Shown here in pieces: positions 17,801-24,778 of a DNA stretch of 55,829 nucleotides; the stretch's first letter is position 1; each line of letters opens with the position of its first letter. The notes under the pieces are model-generated. The model ran no database searches, was not told the origin of the DNA, and saw only the letters and a list, made by a program, of their open reading frames with translations. The translations under genes and the position numbers were made by a program. The stretch comes from an uncultured Candidatus Saccharibacteria bacterium. Lineage in GTDB: Bacteria > Patescibacteriota > Saccharimonadia > Saccharimonadales > Saccharimonadaceae. The stretch spans positions 1-55,829 of the forward strand of contig CAMVEA010000003.1 of NCBI GenBank assembly GCA_947166405.1, read 5' to 3'.

Positions 17801-18408
17801 TGTACGATGCCCCAAATAGCAAAAACGCCAGCCAATTCATCAGTCGTGAATTGATCTATACAGCATTAACGCGCCATAAGGATAAAATCTATCTTATATA
17901 TAATAAAGAATTAAAAGATCTACTTGATTACATGGATAAATCCGATGTTGAGGCTCGCCTTACTGACTTATTCAAGTTTGTTCCAGATTCTGAAGACGGT
18001 TTACCTCCGATTATTAAATATGATAATAGCTTTTACAATAATGACTTAAAACATATTGCCATTGATGGGACCAAAGTTAGATCCAAATCAGAATTGATTA
18101 TCGCCAACCAGCTTCATTTTAGCGGCTTAGAATACCAATATGAAAGTCACTTGCTCTTAAACGGTGGTAGATACAGAAGACCAGATTTTAGAATCATAGC
18201 ACCAAGTGGTAAAACGGTTTACTGGGAACATCTAGGTATGTTAGGTAATGCTCAATATAAGGAAGCCTGGGAGAAAAAAAGAAAAGAATATGAACAGAAT
18301 GGTATTACGGAGAAAAATGGAAATTTGATAATAACCGAAGATGATTTAGATGGTGGACTCGACTCTCGGACCGTAGAAGAGAAGATTGACGAGATTAAAA
18401 AGAAATAA
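14839..18408 (+). CDS. Superfamily 1 RecD-like helicase with N-terminal Cys4 motif and C-terminal PD-(D/E)xK-like nuclease
   Basis: A 1189-residue protein. The N-terminus has C22-x2-C25-x5-C31-x8-C40, able to hold an Fe-S cluster or zinc, after the motif IRVPWHEEGW. A long unassigned middle follows. The SF1 core has Walker A TGGAGTAKTSVV (about 590, with Ala where the P-loop Gly before Lys is expected), LAPTGKAAQVF, Walker B VIIDECSM, GDSNQLPPIG, and ALTAHKVQGSTYHN. The C-terminus (about 1080-1140) reads VRSKSELIIANQL, RRPDFRII, WEHLGM: a plausible E-D-ExH nuclease site. It stands alone, upstream of an unrelated secreted lipase. Roles in repair or phage defence are both possible. Confidence 0.8.
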   Translation: MKNISIRVPWHEEGWSIYDEECPYCSSKEECIRESGRFMCGKLQSINVKHPYVGRPLFKKLDEQTGIQIAPFSFLARPFRWMLTENKNAEAIANYYPTMYDKTLEEQICKEIDYESIWVTHGKNQKTIFEYFYKNIQPGESLIFPYSKRCSLTETYGRILIGIGHVSSIGELNKYDGESEVEPLIWERCIGHSIRHSGEDGFLFPFSEIKQFLATHPDRNPDDFLVIVPQEYQLDYSYATDYVSTDATIWTLNRAREVLRTCELNNIGDNIQQKINWIDQEIEKAWSNRPTYPGLGAFLSTRIKYGFDLADSIERIAKDNNADAVEMVLDVIEHREKYSDEENSIILNSISDSQIMGWRAFINSIGIDFAKNLCQFELDAHQMKNIIELASNKDFRMAFIDNPYILYEKTLGTSEEKAIRLQQIDYAVLPKDKRLTVFRIEPDDKRRLRALLLRLLQEEATLGNTICLREKFIDYVQNYRTDLEFMPLDRFTLDGMDEFFKEYVVSVETPIRIINDNDASEDHTTYYKTVAMQEFDDVIVSCINSRLNQRCNQVINWKDSFKEKEFRIIEERPRIIDALNKLTDNSFSILTGGAGTAKTSVVVKFCKEPRIHMGRVLFLAPTGKAAQVFAKEFEGSHLITIQTIAQFLLSCGRWDSESKQYSLRGKTTSEYTTVIIDECSMITEPEFATLLDVIKSAKRVILVGDSNQLPPIGAGRPFLDTINYVKAHRPDCFIELKYNWRQKNNRSFDVDFAKLFTSNPPQIDDILETDNNLGNIELIRYESLDEIPNKAFETVARITGMDGIDDQLKFDESIGGSINDVWMNFDRRFMEKDNEWCWQVISPYKNKEHLGTRALNKLFHEKYRQNTGTDAFKYARTRYPYGEERIVLGDKVINTVNTEKDAYEYSTQTYNKYYLPNGATGLVCGIKNNQRSSILNIVFSNNPKISFGYKASASSARITDNDRPIELAYALTAHKVQGSTYHNTIIVLYDAPNSKNASQFISRELIYTALTRHKDKIYLIYNKELKDLLDYMDKSDVEARLTDLFKFVPDSEDGLPPIIKYDNSFYNNDLKHIAIDGTKVRSKSELIIANQLHFSGLEYQYESHLLLNGGRYRRPDFRIIAPSGKTVYWEHLGMLGNAQYKEAWEKKRKEYEQNGITEKNGNLIITEDDLDGGLDSRTVEEKIDEIKKK

Positions 18409-18480
18409 CCATATTAATCTGAGACGCATTGATGTAATACATCTCAGAGTTAGACATATGACACTCTAATGGTTGCCCAT
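18409..18480. other. Intergenic inverted repeat after the helicase gene
   Basis: The arms CTGAGA and TCTCAG flank an inner GATGT-AAT-ACATC dyad (about 18419-18447). There is no T-run, so it is at best a weak terminator or a protein site. Confidence 0.3.
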
Positions 18481-18501
18481 GTTGTAAAAAACACAAAAAT
18501 C

Positions 18502-18530
18502 TTACAAATTTATATTGTTTATGTTAAAAT
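18502..18530 (+). promoter_or_regulatory. Promoter of the lipase-like gene
   Basis: TTACAA and TAAAAT are 17 bases apart with a TG extended -10 element. The leader of about 45 bases ends in AAAGGAG, seven or so bases before the ATG at 18584. Confidence 0.5.
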
Positions 18531-18583
18531 AGTATTAAGACAATGAGTGTATTCTCAAGTGGAGTTATAAAAAAGGAGTTTTT

Positions 18584-20434
18584 ATGCGAGGTTCTATCAA
18601 AAACACCAGTTTTTATAAGAAAAACTTATGTATACTTTTTGCTGGATTAATTGCACTTAGCGTGACCAGTCAATTTACCAGCAAAGCTTTTGCAAACAGC
18701 CCAAACGAAATCACTATCACTTACCCCTACTATGGTTTCGTGGAAGATCCAGATCATCCGTGGGCAACAGCTTACGACGCCCTGGACGAAACCGATACTA
18801 TTAATTATAGCGACGGCTATTTCTCCGAACCTTCTCCAGGCGATCACCCAAAACTTCGCGCTGTTTCGTATGCTCTTGCACTCGCCGGCTACGAGAACCA
18901 AGCCGACGGCTACCCCGCCGACCCATCTAGCCCCAATCCAAAACTCTACGATTTACTAAGCCAGCTCGGTTTTTCCGATTATCAGAGTTGGGATATCTCT
19001 TCGGAAGAAGATGGTCACTCGATGGGTACCACTATTGCTCATAAAAAACTTGCGAGTGGTCAAGAGCTGGTTGTTGTCGCTCCACGCAACTACAATTACC
19101 TTACTGAATGGCTATCCAATTTCAATGTCGGCACCTCTGGCGACCATGCTGGTTTTTCTGAATCTGCTAGTTTTATCGTGGATCGTTTTAACCAATACGT
19201 TGCTAGTCATAATTTGTCTAATTACAAAACCTGGGCAGTCGGCTACTCACGAGGCGGCGCTGTTATCGACCTCTTCGCCAAGACCATTAATAACAATCTC
19301 GTGAGTTATCAAATGTCTGCCGACGATTTCTACGTCTATACTTTCGGAGCACCAAAAGCCAGCACCACCGCCACTGGTTACACCAACATCCACGACGTCA
19401 AAGACGGCAATGACCTCCTTCTCGGTTATGTCTTCCCTGAGCTCTGGGGCTTTCATAACACTGGCACCTACGAAGAAATCCATCCCGCAGACCTTAACAT
19501 CACCACTGCCATGGTCAATATCGCCGAGCTTGCCAACCCAGCAACCGCTCTCAATATCCTCTCAGACAACGAAGGTCTCACTAAAAACGTTACCACCGTC
19601 AACGGCCGCGATTTCATGGATTCCTGGATCAAGTTTGTCAACGACAACGGCCTCACTCGCGAATACTTCGATTCTAAGGTCAAAGCTCCCCTTTCTGCCA
19701 TCATGAAGCTCTATCAATCACGCACTCTTGACCACCAATCCGAGTTTACTGATTTCCTGATAGATTCCGACAAAGGTCTACCTTACATGATAGCAATTAA
19801 TGCATTCAGGGATCTTTTGGCCGGTGGTTATGGTTCGAACCTAGAAGAAGCACTCGCCAATTTTCCGACCTATCAAGAACTTGTTGCCATCATTAAAGGC
19901 ACCGCTACCGATGCCGATGTAGACGATCTAGCCACTCGTCTTGCTAACTATGTTGGCCAATACAGTGATTACAAAACAGTATATGATGGAGCTCCACCTA
20001 TCGAGGAGGAAGAACTCGACATTATCAAAGCTAATCTACCACTCCTAGTCAAAGCCTTAGCCCCAATTATTATCGCAGACGCTCAGTATACTCAAGCCAC
20101 CTACGGCGAAAACTATTCCCTATACTACACCTATAGCCTAGTCAGCAATGCTAAGAACCTCGTCATCGGCCACATCCCCGAAAGCATCATGCCTATTCTA
20201 AAAGACCTCATCCCCGAAGAAGAAGAGGAAGAGGAAGAAAACATCCCCATCAAGGTTCCAGATTCTGGTGCAAACACGCAAATCCAATCAACTGATGCAT
20301 CAGCTCACCACATAAGTTCTTCCCCTATCAGTACCTTCGGCCAAATCGTCATCGCTTCGCTCTTCGGCTCAATCCTCTTCATCGTTCGACTCGGATGTAT
20401 CAGAGACGAACAAAAATCCGAATCAAGCCATTAA
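18584..20434 (+). CDS. Secreted, sortase-anchored lipase-like alpha/beta hydrolase
   Basis: A 616-residue protein with a signal peptide (LCILFAGLIALSVTSQ, cleavage after KAFA). The nucleophile elbow is AVGYSRGGAV (Ser near residue 222), as in class 3 lipases and Mbeg1-like proteins. Downstream Asp and His candidates are in YTNIHDVKDGNDLL and WGFHNTG. The C-terminus has an acidic run, VPDSG, a hydrophobic stretch and a short charged tail, a variant of the VPNTG sorting signal seen in the two surface proteins upstream. A substrate such as host or epibiont-host lipid is an inference. The start follows AAAAGGAGTTTTT. Confidence 0.78.
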   Translation: MRGSIKNTSFYKKNLCILFAGLIALSVTSQFTSKAFANSPNEITITYPYYGFVEDPDHPWATAYDALDETDTINYSDGYFSEPSPGDHPKLRAVSYALALAGYENQADGYPADPSSPNPKLYDLLSQLGFSDYQSWDISSEEDGHSMGTTIAHKKLASGQELVVVAPRNYNYLTEWLSNFNVGTSGDHAGFSESASFIVDRFNQYVASHNLSNYKTWAVGYSRGGAVIDLFAKTINNNLVSYQMSADDFYVYTFGAPKASTTATGYTNIHDVKDGNDLLLGYVFPELWGFHNTGTYEEIHPADLNITTAMVNIAELANPATALNILSDNEGLTKNVTTVNGRDFMDSWIKFVNDNGLTREYFDSKVKAPLSAIMKLYQSRTLDHQSEFTDFLIDSDKGLPYMIAINAFRDLLAGGYGSNLEEALANFPTYQELVAIIKGTATDADVDDLATRLANYVGQYSDYKTVYDGAPPIEEEELDIIKANLPLLVKALAPIIIADAQYTQATYGENYSLYYTYSLVSNAKNLVIGHIPESIMPILKDLIPEEEEEEEENIPIKVPDSGANTQIQSTDASAHHISSSPISTFGQIVIASLFGSILFIVRLGCIRDEQKSESSH

Positions 20435-20442
20435 TATACAAC

Positions 20443-20545
20443 ATAGCCTCGCAAATCACATTTATCTCTTACTTCTATAGCCTATTTTGGCAACAATAAT
20501 TATCTCTTGCCCTTATGGCATAGCCTCGCAACAATCATCTCTTGC
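20443..20545 (+). repeat. Three degenerate direct repeats of about 27-35 bases
   Basis: Copies begin ATAGCCTCGCAA (20443), ATAGCC (about 20477) and ATAGCCTCGCAA (20520), each ending in a TATCTCTT-like sequence. They fill the gap between the lipase gene and the convergent DUF1653 gene, and the last copy runs into that gene's stop. They are too few and too unequal for a CRISPR array. Confidence 0.45.
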
Positions 20546-20780
20546 TTTTTATTTCCTGCAGCTCAAAACGATACTTTTGCTTTACATCGGGATATTTATC
20601 CCTATCCACCGGGCTCAAAAACATTTCAAGTGGCCTCACATACAACTGATTGTTGCCATAAAGCGCACGGTAGATAACCATGATCTCATTAGTCTCAGAG
20701 TGTCTCGCCAAATCTTCGACAATATACATATCACCCTTAAAATGTTTATATATTCCGTGAACTACTATTTCTTGACTCAT
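20535..20780 (-). CDS. DUF1653 protein
   Basis: An 81-residue protein of the DUF1653 family. It reads [27 protein letters not shown], then [21 protein letters not shown], matching the family's pattern of a short beta-rich fold. The function of the family is unknown. The upstream open frame adds five residues (MYNNS), but MSQEIVVHG is the typical beginning, so I start at 20780. It stands alone, convergent with the lipase gene. Confidence 0.85.
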   Translation of the reverse strand: MSQEIVVHGIYKHFKGDMYIVEDLARHSETNEIMVIYRALYGNNQLYVRPLEMFLSPVDRDKYPDVKQKYRFELQEIKSKR

Positions 20781-20919
20781 GCTATTATTATACATTAATA
20801 TTTGCTCTCGTGGCTTCTTAATATTATCTTTCGTGCTAACGGGATTATATAGGATTATTTAAGGGTGTGCTAGATTGGGCTATTATTAATTATTATCAAT
20901 GCATTATAACAAAAAATTT

Positions 20920-20928
20920 TGCTATAAT
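20920..20928 (+). promoter_or_regulatory. Leaderless extended -10 promoter of a small Cys4 protein
   Basis: TGC-TATAAT is followed by six bases and then the ATG at 20935. The RNA would start at the start codon. Confidence 0.6.
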
Positions 20929-20934
20929 AGCCTT

Positions 20935-21030
20935 ATGAGTAAATGTGATAGCTGTGGTCCTCCACTTGACCCCGAAGATGAGTCTATTCATCTCTGCAAA
21001 ATCTGCCAAGGAATCGAGCTAAATCATTAG
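20935..21030 (+). CDS. 31-residue CxxC-CxxC mini zinc-ribbon protein
   Basis: The frame encodes MSKCDSCGPPLDPEDESIHL then CKICQGIELNH. The two pairs, C4-x2-C7 and C21-x2-C24, form a minimal zinc-ribbon knuckle set. The gene is short, but the cysteine spacing and a matching leaderless promoter directly upstream support it. It may be a small regulator or adaptor; function is unknown. The next gene starts about 70 bases downstream with its own promoter. Confidence 0.6.
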   Translation: MSKCDSCGPPLDPEDESIHLCKICQGIELNH

Positions 21031-21085
21031 TGGTTGGGCGGACATCGGTCTGTCGAACTGATTTTTTTGTGTTTTTCAGTAAGGA

Positions 21086-21094
21086 TGGTATAAT
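21086..21094 (+). promoter_or_regulatory. Leaderless extended -10 promoter of the acidic protein gene
   Basis: TGG-TATAAT is followed by the six bases GACGTC and then the ATG at 21101. Confidence 0.65.
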
Positions 21095-21100
21095 GACGTC

Positions 21101-21436
21101 ATGGACGACTATGATGAATATGATGACGATTTCGGAATCGACGATGAAGAAGATTCCGGACTATACGATGATGATTATGATGATGGTTTTGACGATGAAG
21201 ATGATGACGAAGCCAGTGATGATAACCTCTCAGAAAAAGACGACTACTACGATACTTCATACTACGAGAATCTCGGTATGGAAGATGGCCGATTCGACAA
21301 GGATCACCACATGCTTCCCCACTCCGGATTCGGCTCATCTGTCAATTTAGACGAGCTAAGCGACGACGAACGCGAAGCCTACGAAATGGGCTATAGTCTA
21401 GGCGCCGAAGATTATGATCTTAGTGACGACGAGTAA
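21101..21436 (+). CDS. Highly acidic small protein
   Basis: A 111-residue protein with an Asp/Glu-dominated first half (MDDYDEYDDDFGIDDEEDSG) and a more ordered C-terminal part (SVNLDELSDDEREAYEMGYS then LGAEDYDLSDDE). The calculated charge is strongly negative. It lacks a signal peptide, membrane segment or cysteine pairs. It could mimic nucleic acid or bind a basic partner, but I do not recognise a family. The gene has its own leaderless promoter. Coding is supported by that promoter and by the well-formed C-terminal half. Confidence 0.7.
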   Translation: MDDYDEYDDDFGIDDEEDSGLYDDDYDDGFDDEDDDEASDDNLSEKDDYYDTSYYENLGMEDGRFDKDHHMLPHSGFGSSVNLDELSDDEREAYEMGYSLGAEDYDLSDDE

Positions 21437-21528
21437 GACGCCTTTTTATATAATTCATTTTTACATCTTGTATAAGGTGGCCTACACGAGCTACCTAGGA
21501 TTTTATCTAATTCAGAATCGAATTATTC

Positions 21529-21567
21529 TTGACTGGACCCTGCTACCATTGCTATAATGGTAGCAGG
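21529..21567 (+). promoter_or_regulatory. Strong promoter with a perfect 12-bp dyad around its -10 box
   Basis: TTGACT (21529) and TATAAT (21553) are 18 bases apart, with TGC just before the -10. The -10 lies at the centre of a perfect inverted repeat, CCTGCTACCATT-gctat-AATGGTAGCAGG (21539-21567). The dyad could be an operator for a repressor. Confidence 0.55.
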
Positions 21568-21641
21568 AGGCATGAGAGTCTAGAATCATGCCTGGGTTTG
21601 TGAATGTTACTGTTCGTCTACGACGACAGTAACTTTTTTTG
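21565..21641 (+). ncRNA. Candidate small RNA of about 76 bases
   Basis: A transcript from the promoter above would run about 76 bases to a strong intrinsic terminator. It would contain an eight-base-pair hairpin (AGGCATGA/TCATGCCT), a single-stranded AGGAGG near its 5' end, and the terminator stem. Its 3' third is antisense to the end of a small ORF on the minus strand (21607-21690). No protein longer than three residues fits inside it. Confidence 0.5.
21606..21640 (+). terminator. Rho-independent terminator of the candidate small RNA
   Basis: GTTACTGT/ACAGTAAC plus CGTC/GACG form a 12-base-pair stem with one bulged T and a three-base loop, followed by seven T. Confidence 0.85.
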
Positions 21642-21690
21642 TTTTTGGCTTGCGCCGTAGTTTGAAGTAGAACATGCATTCTATTTCCAT
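21607..21690 (-). CDS. 27-residue small ORF with strong ribosome-binding site
   Basis: ATG 21690 is preceded by AAAGGAGGTGCGCT. The peptide begins MEIECMFYFKLRRKPK and ends TKKVTVVVDEQ: basic in the middle, with a short hydrophobic start. It is read from a structured leader of about 220 bases and overlaps the terminator arm of an opposite-strand small RNA. No homology is recognised. The layout is reminiscent of type I toxin loci or leader-peptide regulation, but the peptide is not a typical hydrophobic toxin. Confidence 0.4.
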   Translation of the reverse strand: MEIECMFYFKLRRKPKTKKVTVVVDEQ

Positions 21691-21912
21691 AGCGCACCTC
21701 CTTTCTGTTTTTGTTTTCGCAAAACTTGGGAGGACGGCAACCAAGGTTATCTAGAAACCAACGTATAAATCCCCCCTTTATGGAACGGACGCACCGCACC
21801 GCGCTGTAGCCTCTAATTTCTAGCTCACATTCGCCATTTGTCGCCCGTTCCCTTGTAGGGGAATCTATATTACTCGCAAACAAAACTTCTCCAACCCACC
21901 TACTTTCTAGCA
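21691..21912 (-). promoter_or_regulatory. Structured 5' leader of the 27-residue ORF
   Basis: About 220 noncoding bases lie between a TATA-type -10 (around 21921-21929) and the small ORF. A CCTCC (about 21730-21735 on the minus strand) can pair with the ORF's GGAGG, enclosing a GTTTT-GCG-AAAAC hairpin, which would hide the ribosome-binding site. Another hairpin is TTCCC/GGGAA (around 21848-21863). A 133-codon open frame crosses the region but has no family features, so I treat it as RNA. Confidence 0.4.
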
Positions 21913-22021
21913 TACTCCAATATATAATACAACCCCCAACCTACCCAGATCTCGAGCATAACTGTTTTCACCTCAGTATTTTTCACTAGTTTCGCTTCCG
22001 CTAAAACCCCATTCCGCTCTG
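21913..22021. other. Intergenic region without a recognised gene
   Basis: This stretch is C-rich and holds the probable promoter of the minus-strand leader. I see no coding frame here. Confidence 0.4.
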
Positions 22022-22444
22022 CTAATCTTTAAAACGTTTCAAAAACTCCAGCGCTTTCTTCGCCATCTCTGGCTCCCGCGGATCCATTCTAAAGAACCCG
22101 TCTAGCACATAATTCTGCTCCAACACAGCCTTTTCCGCTTCAAACAAATTATCATCAAACCACACAAAATCCGAATCCATGTCAATCGCATCGGTTTTCA
22201 GCACCCCCCAATCCGTCGGCAAGACTTTAGCGCATAGCTCATCCACAAACTCATCCGGAAACTCACCTCTAAGCGCATAATCCGTATGATTCTCCCCGCC
22301 CCGACAATGCGTGGTCAGCCAATAAACCGCCCCCGGATAATTATTCAAGCAATACCGAAGCAAAGCCATCACATCTTCCTTTGGCGACACCACGCCTCGA
22401 ATCACCCCATCAATGTCGAAATATATTTTGTCAATCTTCTGCAT
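22022..22444 (-). CDS. HAD-superfamily phosphatase-like protein
   Basis: A 140-residue haloacid-dehalogenase fold protein. Motif I is YFDIDGVIRG with both aspartates, motif II is WLTTHCRGG, a candidate motif III Lys lies in LKTDAI, and motif IV is VWFDDNLF. There is no obvious cap domain, so it belongs with small class C0 or polynucleotide-type HADs; the substrate is not predictable. A TATAAA seven bases before the ATG suggests a leaderless or near-leaderless transcript. Downstream on the same strand is noncoding. Confidence 0.8.
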   Translation of the reverse strand: MQKIDKIYFDIDGVIRGVVSPKEDVMALLRYCLNNYPGAVYWLTTHCRGGENHTDYALRGEFPDEFVDELCAKVLPTDWGVLKTDAIDMDSDFVWFDDNLFEAEKAVLEQNYVLDGFFRMDPREPEMAKKALEFLKRFKD

Positions 22445-22475
22445 GATTACCTTTATACTCTAACATAAACAAAAT

Positions 22476-23993
22476 TCAAAGTCTCAGCCACCTTTCAAAT
22501 TTCCCCAACTCATCAAGTAGCGCTCTCCGATTTTTATACTCACCTCTCCATTTTTCAACTAATTCTAGCGCGACCCTTTCACCACTCTCAACCTCGCATA
22601 GCGATTTTAAATATTTCACTATTTTCTGATAGTCCATCCTTCCCATACTTCTAAGCATCTCGTATTCCAACAGCTCCTTATACAATTCCGTTATTCTTTC
22701 CGAATACTTTTCGTCAAGTTTTTTGGCATATTTCTTCAACAAATCCAAACTTTTCGCCTCTTTAAACAACCCAAACAGTTCCTCATCCATTTTTTCCAAC
22801 GCATAATAATATGCCTTGTCAAAATGTCGCGACATCCCACGAATCACTTCACCCCTCACATCGTCCCATTCACTTTTCTCGTACAGCCCTTTTAGTTCTT
22901 TATATAAATCCCTATCGTCATCTAGGCTTTCATTAATCATTTTCAGCAAGATTTTCTTTTTCGCCTCCGTATCCCCAGTCATCTCATAAATTACGTTTAA
23001 TTTCCGTCCACAAGTATCAATATAGTAACACAAATCGCTTTTCTTTATTATTTCTTCCAAAATATCTCTCGCCTCCTCATACTCTCCGTTTTCCACCAAC
23101 CAATCCGCTAACGATATCCGCACCTCAGTTTCACCAGACCATTCATCGTAAAACTCTCTAATCTCCGCGTCCGGAAGCCCTAGTTGTTTCATAATCTTCA
23201 CCTTATATAACACCCATCGTATCCCACCAGTTTCTATTTCACCAGTATTGTACTTTTCTATCATTTTTTCACAGTATGCCATCTTTTTAAGCAGTTCAGA
23301 CTTCCCATCAAACTCCGCCATTACAAACTCTTTCACTGCCTGCACCACAAACTCATTCTTACCTGCGTCCATTTTTTTCATCATCCAATCAAACATCTTC
23401 TTTCTCATCTCGCCATCTGCTTTCTCATAAATCTCATGCCACACCAAGCTAACAGAATCCATTGTGTCCATTATCCCCCCATCGTCATCCATCGGCGTTT
23501 TGCACATAGTTTCCAAAATAAAACTCGAAAGCTCGAATGCGTCCTCCTGCTCCCCTTGCCCAATCAAAATATGAGCTTCTCTATCCAAATACCCCAACAC
23601 TTCAGCCGCAAATTTCATCGCCTTCCAATATTCGATATACCCATATCTACCTAAGTATCTTCTCCTTAAATGCCGTATCTCGTCCTTCACATTTTTTATA
23701 TCTATCCTAGTATCAAGATTTACTTTCTCTTTATCATGCCTCTTATCGTATTCAAATAATACCGCCACCATATGTTTACAATTCCACCCAGAGTCGGCAT
23801 AAGGACAATCACAAGCTGTCTTTCTTATCTCGCCACGCTCACCAATTTTTATCAAAACCTCATACTCATGAGCCCCAGAAACAACAGCAGAGACATACCC
23901 ACCATCTTCATGATAATCTTTCACCAAACCCGCACGAAAATACTTCCGCCCCCGCTCAACAACTTCCGCTTCAAACAGTCTCCGCCATTCCAT
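22476..23993 (-). CDS. SWIM zinc-finger protein with long helical repeat region
   Basis: A 505-residue protein. The SWIM motif CDCPYADSGWNCKH (C-x-C-xn-C-x-H, about residues 60-75) follows an N-terminal part typical of SWIM proteins (GRKYFRAGLVKDYHEDGGYVS). The remaining 400 residues are charged and helical, resembling tetratricopeptide-like repeats. SWIM domains bind DNA or proteins and often accompany SNF2 helicases, but none is adjacent. The open frame begins with GTG 24011; I choose ATG 23993 because TATAAT lies six bases before it and would overlap the longer start. Confidence 0.82.
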   Translation of the reverse strand: MEWRRLFEAEVVERGRKYFRAGLVKDYHEDGGYVSAVVSGAHEYEVLIKIGERGEIRKTACDCPYADSGWNCKHMVAVLFEYDKRHDKEKVNLDTRIDIKNVKDEIRHLRRRYLGRYGYIEYWKAMKFAAEVLGYLDREAHILIGQGEQEDAFELSSFILETMCKTPMDDDGGIMDTMDSVSLVWHEIYEKADGEMRKKMFDWMMKKMDAGKNEFVVQAVKEFVMAEFDGKSELLKKMAYCEKMIEKYNTGEIETGGIRWVLYKVKIMKQLGLPDAEIREFYDEWSGETEVRISLADWLVENGEYEEARDILEEIIKKSDLCYYIDTCGRKLNVIYEMTGDTEAKKKILLKMINESLDDDRDLYKELKGLYEKSEWDDVRGEVIRGMSRHFDKAYYYALEKMDEELFGLFKEAKSLDLLKKYAKKLDEKYSERITELYKELLEYEMLRSMGRMDYQKIVKYLKSLCEVESGERVALELVEKWRGEYKNRRALLDELGKFERWLRL

Positions 23994-23999
23994 ACCTAC

Positions 24000-24005
24000 A
24001 TTATA
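24000..24005 (-). promoter_or_regulatory. Leaderless -10 box of the SWIM gene
   Basis: TATAAT on the minus strand ends six bases before ATG 23993. It decides between the two possible starts of the gene. Confidence 0.5.
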
Positions 24006-24090
24006 CTTCACCTCTACATAATTACAAAATGCTCATGTTCAAAAGGATAATACTAACATATCCACCGTAAATCCTGTCCCTAACACCAAT

Positions 24091-24248
24091 ATCGTATCAT
24101 GCTAAACCGCAATGGTCTTGAGCTCTAGCGTTTCCAGAAGCCCCGCCACCACCAACGGATGCAAAATATACGCCACCCCATTTTTATCCACCTGCCCCTT
24201 ATGCGCCCTCACGGCAATTTCTAATGCTGTTTCGAATACTTCATTCAT
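24091..24248 (-). pseudogene. Truncated copy of the HD-domain (RelA/SpoT-like hydrolase) gene
   Basis: The frame from ATG 24248 reads MNEVFETALEIAVRAHKGQV and continues to LELKTIAV before a TAG. It is almost identical to the first third of the intact gene at 28539-28952. Homology continues past the stop for about eight bases (CATGATACGAT) and then ends, so the copy is broken by a nonsense change plus loss of the 3' part. The catalytic HD pair of the full gene (LHDTIEDTD) is missing. Confidence 0.8.
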
Positions 24249-24264
24249 GCTATATCTTTTATTT

Positions 24265-24714
24265 TTAATCCCATAGAATAAACGAATCCTCGACTTTGTA
24301 TTTTTCTCCACATTTCGGGCAACTCTTTTTCTCCAGGTCTGCCGAATCAATCTTTCTCATTACTTTTCCGCATTTTGGACAAACATGTTTATACTCTTTA
24401 AGTAGCTGATAATCCGCATCTGGCACAGTAAAATATGACAAATCTCCAACCTCTTCCACGCTTTGCTTATTATTCTTATCGCCAGCCGACCAACGATTAA
24501 CGACTCTTTTCCTTACTTTTTCGACATCTTTCGGCTCATACAAATCGAGCGCCATCAAATTATCTATCCATCCACAGCCATCACACCAATAAGCATACAT
24601 CTCAACATCGGCCGCAATAAATCTACGGCTTTTAACCAAATCCTGCATCTCTGAACCATATTTTCCAGACCGTATTTTATTCATAGTTTCTTGATAAACC
24701 ATAGGATGCATCAT
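24265..24714 (-). CDS. Zinc-ribbon protein with three CxxC knuckles
   Basis: A 149-residue protein. CDGCGWIDN (about 44), CPKCGKVMRK (about 112) and CPKCGEKYKVE (about 132) are Cys pairs; the last two form a rubredoxin-like zinc ribbon. The N-terminal part (MVYQETMNKIRSGKYGSEMQDL) is helical. It may be a regulator or an RNA-binding protein, but the family is not recognised. The start is either of two adjacent ATGs (24714 or 24711). The truncated HD gene begins just 16 bases after its stop. Confidence 0.75.
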   Translation of the reverse strand: MMHPMVYQETMNKIRSGKYGSEMQDLVKSRRFIAADVEMYAYWCDGCGWIDNLMALDLYEPKDVEKVRKRVVNRWSAGDKNNKQSVEEVGDLSYFTVPDADYQLLKEYKHVCPKCGKVMRKIDSADLEKKSCPKCGEKYKVEDSFILWD

Positions 24715-24778
24715 CCCTACCCCAGCATCAATTCCTTTCTACGGCATTTACAACCTATTTCAATTCCTCGTCCCATTT

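Noticed and set aside
20443-20545. Short CRISPR-like array
   Set aside because: Only three degenerate copies of unequal length, no regular spacers and no cas genes nearby.
21512-21913. 133-codon open frame on the minus strand
   Set aside because: It crosses three hairpins and a terminator, has no recognisable domain, and contains a better small ORF with a ribosome-binding site in another frame. The region looks like structured RNA.
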